Shown one piece after another: positions 33,388-37,757 of a DNA stretch of 37,757 nucleotides; position 1 is the stretch's first letter, and every line of letters begins with the position of its first letter. The DNA lies in contig NZ_HG428741.1 in the NCBI RefSeq assembly GCF_000380245.2, forward strand, positions 1,421,029 to 1,458,785, in the 5' to 3' direction. The translations under genes and the position numbers were made by a program. This stretch comes from Bacillus massiliigorillae (GTDB lineage: Bacteria > Bacillota > Bacilli > Bacillales > DSM-1321). A model generated the notes under the pieces. The model was not told the DNA's origin. It saw nothing but the letters and a program-made list of their open reading frames with translations, and did no database searches.

Positions 33388-33573
33388 ATTTATTGCTCTT
33401 AACGTAAATAGGGAAAGGATTTATTGGTATTTTTGATTATTCTTATATAATATATAAAATAAGTTAAATGTTTGTATATAAGGTTTTTAAGGTATAAATG
33501 GTATATACAAGGTAAAATAAAATATGATAATATAATATTCGGTAGCGTGATATCATTTTACGGAAAGGAAGAA

Positions 33574-33936
33574 ATGATGAAAAGGAATAAGATTTCCAAG
33601 GCGATTATTGTATTTTTCCCTTCCGTTACTATGTTAAGTATTACATCTCTAACATTTGCTTATATTAATAATATAAGTGGTGTAGCACTGAAAAATATGT
33701 TTATAGCTTCGTTAGTATTATTATTTCCGATATTGTTTTTATTACAAGGTGTATTTTGCGCAACAAATGCTTTGAATATATTTGTATCACTAGGGATATC
33801 AATCTTAACGTATAGCATTATATTGATTACATATTTAAATACTTTTGCATTTATGAGTTTTTCAATTAATGTTATCTCTGGAATGCTAGGATATGCCCTT
33901 GGTAAGAGGTTTATAAGAATAACAGTTACGAATTAA
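33574..33936 (+). CDS. Four-span small membrane protein
   Basis: The frame is open from 33472, but AAAGGAAG lies directly before the ATG pair at 33574/33577, so I use 33574 (120 residues). Hydrophobic segments at about 10-30, 38-58, 66-86 and 90-108 give four helices. The last part has a GMLGYALGKRF motif. No function recognised. Followed by a hairpin at 33943-33980. Confidence 0.7.
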   Translation: MMKRNKISKAIIVFFPSVTMLSITSLTFAYINNISGVALKNMFIASLVLLFPILFLLQGVFCATNALNIFVSLGISILTYSIILITYLNTFAFMSFSINVISGMLGYALGKRFIRITVTN

Positions 33937-33942
33937 GTAATA

Positions 33943-33980
33943 AGAGGGTGTCTCAAGGTCTTTCCTTAGACACTCTCTTT
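33943..33980 (+). terminator. Terminator before the ArAE gene
   Basis: AGAGGGTGTCT (33943-33953) pairs with AGACACTCTCT (33968-33978) with one G-U pair. Confidence 0.7.
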
Positions 33981-34002
33981 ATGTTTGAAAGGAGATGAAG
34001 CT

Positions 34003-34974
34003 TTGTTTACGATTGGATCTAGAACAATCAAAACAGCTATTGGGGCAATGGTTGCACTAGTAATTGCACAATTGCTTTCACTTGATAATGCAAGTACAGC
34101 AGCTATTATAACTTTATTAAGCGTTCAGAGCACAAAGAAGCAGTCAATTGATGTCGCATTTAGACGCTTTTCAGCATGTATTGCTGGAATGGCACTAGCG
34201 ACATTATTATTCGAAGGTACTGCTTATACACCATTAACAATTGGACTTCTATTATTTATATATATTCCGATTATGGCAAAGCTTGGACTACAAGATGGTA
34301 TTGTGCCTGGTTTTGTAATTATCATGCAACTATATGTAGAGAAGGGAATTACGGTTGATTTAATTTTAAATGAAGTCCTTCTTATTGGAATCGGTATAAT
34401 CGTGGCTTTACTAGTTAATTTATATATGCCTAGTACGGAGAATACACTTAGAAAAATGGCGAAAGAAACTGAAGAGAATATGAAGTTGTTATTATTACAG
34501 CTATCTCGTTTTATCCGTAAGAAGGAACCAGTTTGGAATGATGAATTCGAAATTAAAACAACAAATTGTATTAAAAATGGTCGTCTGATTGCGAAGCGTA
34601 CAGTAGAAAACTCGTTCTCCCGAAAAGAGAACTACTATGATCAATATTTTAAAATGCGTTCTCAACAAATTTCTCTAATGAAAAGGGTGATACCGACCAT
34701 TCTTGATTTACCAAGTACATTTGAACAGAGCAATATGGTAGCTAATTTTATTGAGAATATGGCTTTGTGTCTTGCGGAAGATAATCCAGGTAATGAGTTA
34801 CTGGAGGATTTAAGAAACTTAAAAGCAACTTTCGTGGAAATGGAATTACCTAAGACGAGGGAAGAGTTTGAAACGAGAGCAGCATTGCTCATTTTAATTA
34901 ATGAAATTGAACGATTCATTCAGTTGAAAATGAGCTTTTATGAAGAAGTAACAGAAAAAAAGATGAAGGAATAA
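34003..34974 (+). CDS. Aromatic-acid-exporter-family membrane protein
   Basis: The frame is open from 33985, but AAGGAG at 33989-33994 is eight bases before TTG 34003, giving 323 residues (MFTIGSRTIKTAIGAMVALV). The first half has about five or six membrane helices with the ArAE/DUF939 features (RTIKTAIGAMVAL, STKKQSIDVAFRRF). The second half is a cytosolic helical domain (about 150-320) as in the ArAE C-terminal module. The family includes YgaE/YqjA-like proteins thought to export aromatic acids; this is family knowledge, not shown here. The TetR regulator is convergent to it and more likely controls the pump at 36246. Confidence 0.85.
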   Translation: MFTIGSRTIKTAIGAMVALVIAQLLSLDNASTAAIITLLSVQSTKKQSIDVAFRRFSACIAGMALATLLFEGTAYTPLTIGLLLFIYIPIMAKLGLQDGIVPGFVIIMQLYVEKGITVDLILNEVLLIGIGIIVALLVNLYMPSTENTLRKMAKETEENMKLLLLQLSRFIRKKEPVWNDEFEIKTTNCIKNGRLIAKRTVENSFSRKENYYDQYFKMRSQQISLMKRVIPTILDLPSTFEQSNMVANFIENMALCLAEDNPGNELLEDLRNLKATFVEMELPKTREEFETRAALLILINEIERFIQLKMSFYEEVTEKKMKE

Positions 34975-35017
34975 TAGCGTTAGATTCTTTTAACTGAAGT
35001 GCTAAAAAAGTATAAAA

Positions 35018-35062
35018 GGCGTCTTAAAGGTAATTGTAGATTACTTTTAAGACAGCCTTTTT
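35018..35062. terminator. Bidirectional terminator between convergent genes
   Basis: AAAAGGC..GTCTTAAA on the left pairs with TTTTAAGAC..GCCTTTT on the right around a long A/T-rich stem. Confidence 0.75.
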
Positions 35063-35957
35063 ATTTTTTTTCTTCTAATTGTTTTTGCCAAATATGTAAA
35101 AACTGTAGTAATTCGATTAGTTGAGTAGATAATTCATTAGAAATGGTGGTATAAGTCGAAAGGTTTCTCGTTATATTTATTACCACATGTAATCTTGGTG
35201 TTTCGGCATATAATTCAGTTGAAATAAAATCGAGAAGTTCAGTTACCTCGCTATTCAAATCAGTGGTACTGTGTAAAATATGGTCGACTATATCATTGAT
35301 TCTCTTCTTAATATTTTCAGAGTTATCCCAATAAATCGGCTTGAAAACTTGGAAAGACATTTCATCCAGAAGAACTTTTTTATGTTCAATTATATGTGGT
35401 AAACAATATTCGATACAACTCAGATTATAGTTTATGAAATTATAAAGCTTAACATCCTCAAGGCGAATCATATCAGCAACTCGTAATTGATGATGAAGTG
35501 AGCCTAGAAAAGAAGTAGCAAGATCATATGCATGATCTCTTATTTCATTTCCGTACACTTGCATCATTCTTTCTGAAAGCCAAAGCACTTCGTTCACATG
35601 ATCTTCCCAAATAAACTTCTTTAGACTTTGATTATCTTCAAGTACAAGGGCTTCATAGAGTGAAAAAACGCGCTTTTTTTTATGTAATTTCATTTTCGTG
35701 GCAATTTGTTCAATGAGTATTTCTTTGTTGTTTACGCATCCTTTTTGCTGGATGATTTCTCGTTCAAGTTTAATTTTACCTTTAATATGGTGCAATAACG
35801 CTAGTACTAAATCACTTTTGGAATGGAAGTAGTTATAGAAAGTTCCTTTTGATATCCCGGAAGCTTCTATAATTTCTTGTACAGATGTAGTGAAATATCC
35901 TTTTTCTAAAAATAATTGCTGAGCGCAATCAATGATTATATCTTTTTTAGTTTGCAA
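35061..35957 (-). CDS. TetR-family transcription regulator
   Basis: The start is TTG 35957 after AAAGGAG. The first about 47 residues are a typical TetR helix-turn-helix: KKDIIIDCAQQLFLEKGYFTTS, VQEIIEASGISKGTFYNYF, and HSKSDLVLALL. The remaining 250 residues are a helical ligand/dimer domain, longer than usual for the family (about 190-220 residues in total), so the C-terminal domain is extended. It diverges from the DHA2 pump gene with about 290 bases between them. Repression of the pump and of itself is inferred from this layout and from shared motif CTAGTATAAAAA near both starts. Confidence 0.9.
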   Translation of the reverse strand: MQTKKDIIIDCAQQLFLEKGYFTTSVQEIIEASGISKGTFYNYFHSKSDLVLALLHHIKGKIKLEREIIQQKGCVNNKEILIEQIATKMKLHKKKRVFSLYEALVLEDNQSLKKFIWEDHVNEVLWLSERMMQVYGNEIRDHAYDLATSFLGSLHHQLRVADMIRLEDVKLYNFINYNLSCIEYCLPHIIEHKKVLLDEMSFQVFKPIYWDNSENIKKRINDIVDHILHSTTDLNSEVTELLDFISTELYAETPRLHVVINITRNLSTYTTISNELSTQLIELLQFLHIWQKQLEEKK

Positions 35958-36153
35958 TTGATATTCTCCTTTTTATACTAGTCGTCTAATATAATCATAA
36001 GATTTTCAATGGATTAATTCAAGTAAGGATTATTCTCTCGTTCAAACTAGCGCTAGAACTCCCGCTTTAACATGGCAATGAAAGTGAAATTGTGTAAGAG
36101 GGAGATTAAACACTAGTAAGAACCCGATTGGATCAAACTTTTTTGTTAAATGA

Positions 36154-36181
36154 TTGACATAATCCAAAATTGTAGTAAAAT
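36154..36181 (+). promoter_or_regulatory. Promoter of the DHA2 pump gene
   Basis: TTGACA (36154-36159) and TAAAAT (36176-36181) are 16 bases apart, a good SigA promoter. Confidence 0.7.
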
Positions 36182-36187
36182 TTGGTA

Positions 36188-36204
36188 TTATACTTCTAGT
36201 ATAA
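36188..36204. promoter_or_regulatory. Candidate TetR operator at the pump start site
   Basis: TTATACTTCTAGTATAA is an inverted repeat centred just after the expected transcription start. Its right half, extended to CTAGTATAAAAA, recurs on the reverse strand upstream of the TetR gene (about 35962-35973). Confidence 0.55.
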
Positions 36205-36245
36205 AAAATGAACGATGTGTTTTTTGGGGAAAGGGATGAGAAGAA

Positions 36246-37743
36246 GTGACGCATACGAATGAAAGACCGACAGATATTAATGGAAAACCGTATAATAGAC
36301 CATTACTGGTAGCGGTTATGCTTGTAGGTGCTTTTGTTACGATTTTGAATCAAACACTGCTATCAACAGCATTGCCACATATTATGAAGGATTTAGATAT
36401 TCTTCCGTCAACTGGCCAATGGCTTACAACTGCATTTATGTTAACGAATGGAATTATGATTCCACTGACTGCATTATTAATTGAGAAGATTAGTTCAAAA
36501 ACTTTATTTTTATTTGCAATGATATCTTTTGCCATTGGAACAATTATTTGTGCAATTTCTAGTGGCTTTGAAATGTTAATTATAGGTCGAATTATTCAAG
36601 CAGTCGGTGCAGGGATAATGATGCCTTTGTTATCTGTTATATTTTTAACGATTTTCCCTATTGAACGAAGAGGGGCAGCAATGGGAATGGTTGGTCTTGT
36701 CATTGCATTTGCGCCAGCGATAGGACCTACTGTTGGAGGGTGGATTGTTGATACATGGGATTGGCATTATTTATTCTATATTGTTTTTCCTATTGTTATC
36801 TTAGATATTATTTTTGCACTCTTCGCTATGAAAAATATTGTGAAGTTAACCAATCCTAAAATTGATGTGTTATCAGTTGCACTATCAACAATTGGATTTG
36901 GTGCATTCCTATATGGATTTAGTTCTGCAGGAAATGATGGCTGGACGGATTCAATTGTTCTCCTTTCTATTGCAGTTGGTATTATTGGAATTGGTTTGTT
37001 TACTTGGCGTCAACTATCATTACCAAAACCTATGCTTGAGCTTCGCGTGTTTAAATCAAAAGTTTTCTTATTAACGACGATCATGGGTGGAGTATTATTT
37101 ATGTCTATGATTGGTTCTAGTATGATTCTTCCAATTTATATACAACAAGTGCATGGGAAAACGGCTCTGTATTCTGGTTTGATTTTACTTCCAGGTGCGT
37201 TATTGATGGGCGTAATGGGACCAATAACAGGACGCATTTATGATAAGTTCGGGGCGAGATGGCTTGCGATTGTTGGATTAACCATCTTAACTCTTTCGAC
37301 TATTCCATTTATGTTCTTACACGAAGATACAGCAATGTGGTGGATAGCTGTAGTATATGCAGTACGTTTCTTAGGTATTTCTATGGTTATGATGCCTTTA
37401 ACAACAGCAGGTATTAACTCGTTACCAATGAAGCAATTAAGTCATGGTAATGCCGTTAATAATACATTACGTCAAATATCTGGTTCAATTGGTACGGCAG
37501 TATTAATTACTATTTTATCAAATGTGATGAATCATAATATGCCGGATAAAGCGATGGCGATGACAGACCCATTACATTTTAAAAAAGAAATGATTGATGC
37601 CACATTATTAGGTATTAATGCATCATTTTTTAGCGACGTTAATTTTATCATTCCTTGCTTTATTTTTAGCCTTTTTCTTAAATGACAAGAAGGAAAAAGT
37701 GCCCGTGAAAAAAGGAATGGTAACTGTGCAAAAGTCTTCTTAA
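36246..37743 (+). pseudogene. DHA2-family MFS efflux pump with a frameshift near the 3' end
   Basis: The start is GTG 36246 after AAAGGGATGAG. The protein is a 14-helix-type MFS drug exporter: LNQTLLSTALPHIMKDL in helix 1, GRIIQAVGAGIMMPL (motif B region), and GPTVGGWIVDTWDWHYLFYI (motif C). As read it stops at 37683-37685 with 479 residues. A T6 run at 37626-37631 breaks the frame; with five T the protein would read through ASFLATLILSFLALFLAF and end KKGMVTVQKSS at TAA 37741-37743 (498 residues). The truncated form lacks most of the last helix. It may be a real lesion, a slippage site, or a base-calling error. The divergent TetR gene is the likely repressor. Confidence 0.85.
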
Positions 37744-37757
37744 TAATAAATAAAAAA

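Noticed and set aside
36042..36254. Leftward 70-codon ORF in the TetR/pump intergenic region
   Set aside because: It overlaps the pump start and its promoter and has no ribosome site.

Overview
The window is low-GC Firmicute DNA and most resembles a Bacillus cereus group chromosome. Reasons: strong AGGAGG-type ribosome binding sites, frequent TTG and GTG starts, a collagen-like exosporium-type protein, a gamma-type SASP, a CotD-like coat peptide, DUF3189 and DUF3900 proteins, two methyl-accepting chemotaxis proteins, and a T-box leader. This is recognition by eye; no database was searched.

Layout. 1-5430: spore and surface genes (collagen-like protein cut by the window edge, small Tyr/Trp/His-rich proteins, single-repeat gamma SASP), an MCP, and a phage-type membrane/coiled-coil gene. 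5430-8900: a T-box-controlled EamA/DMT permease, a lipoprotein and a DinB-like protein. 9000-16600: an SH3b secreted protein; a long stretch of decayed DNA; a broken TerD-family gene followed by an intact small protein with a caspase/CHAT-like His/Cys arrangement and a small lipoprotein; a second MCP; a secreted protein; a DUF3189 protein. 16900-18850: very small genes, including a tandem pair of 49-residue paralogues.

18979-23626 is the most informative structural region. The 3' part of a DUF3900 gene occurs twice in direct orientation, 399 bp without gaps and about 94% identical by eye, 3.58 kb apart. One copy completes the intact DUF3900 gene; the other is a headless fragment. Between them lie broken phage tail genes, a DUF1643 gene, a small membrane/coiled-coil gene, and a cluster of CGTGGTCATAAA repeats. 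The simplest reading is a shrunken prophage or integrative element that entered the DUF3900 gene and supplied a replacement 3' end.

23791-37757 looks like ordinary conserved chromosome: BCS1-like AAA ATPase, cysteine-free uracil-DNA-glycosylase-like protein, RraA-like protein, FAD-only oxidoreductase, MBL-fold hydrolase, aminotransferase, RecQ, an ArAE-type exporter, and a TetR regulator divergent from a DHA2 efflux pump. The pump gene carries a one-base frameshift in a T6 run near its 3' end.

No tRNA, rRNA, CRISPR array or complete insertion sequence was seen. I did not find a clearly new multi-gene system. The best candidates for something undescribed are the element in the DUF3900 gene, the caspase/CHAT-like gene beside the broken TerD gene, and the 49-residue tandem pair.
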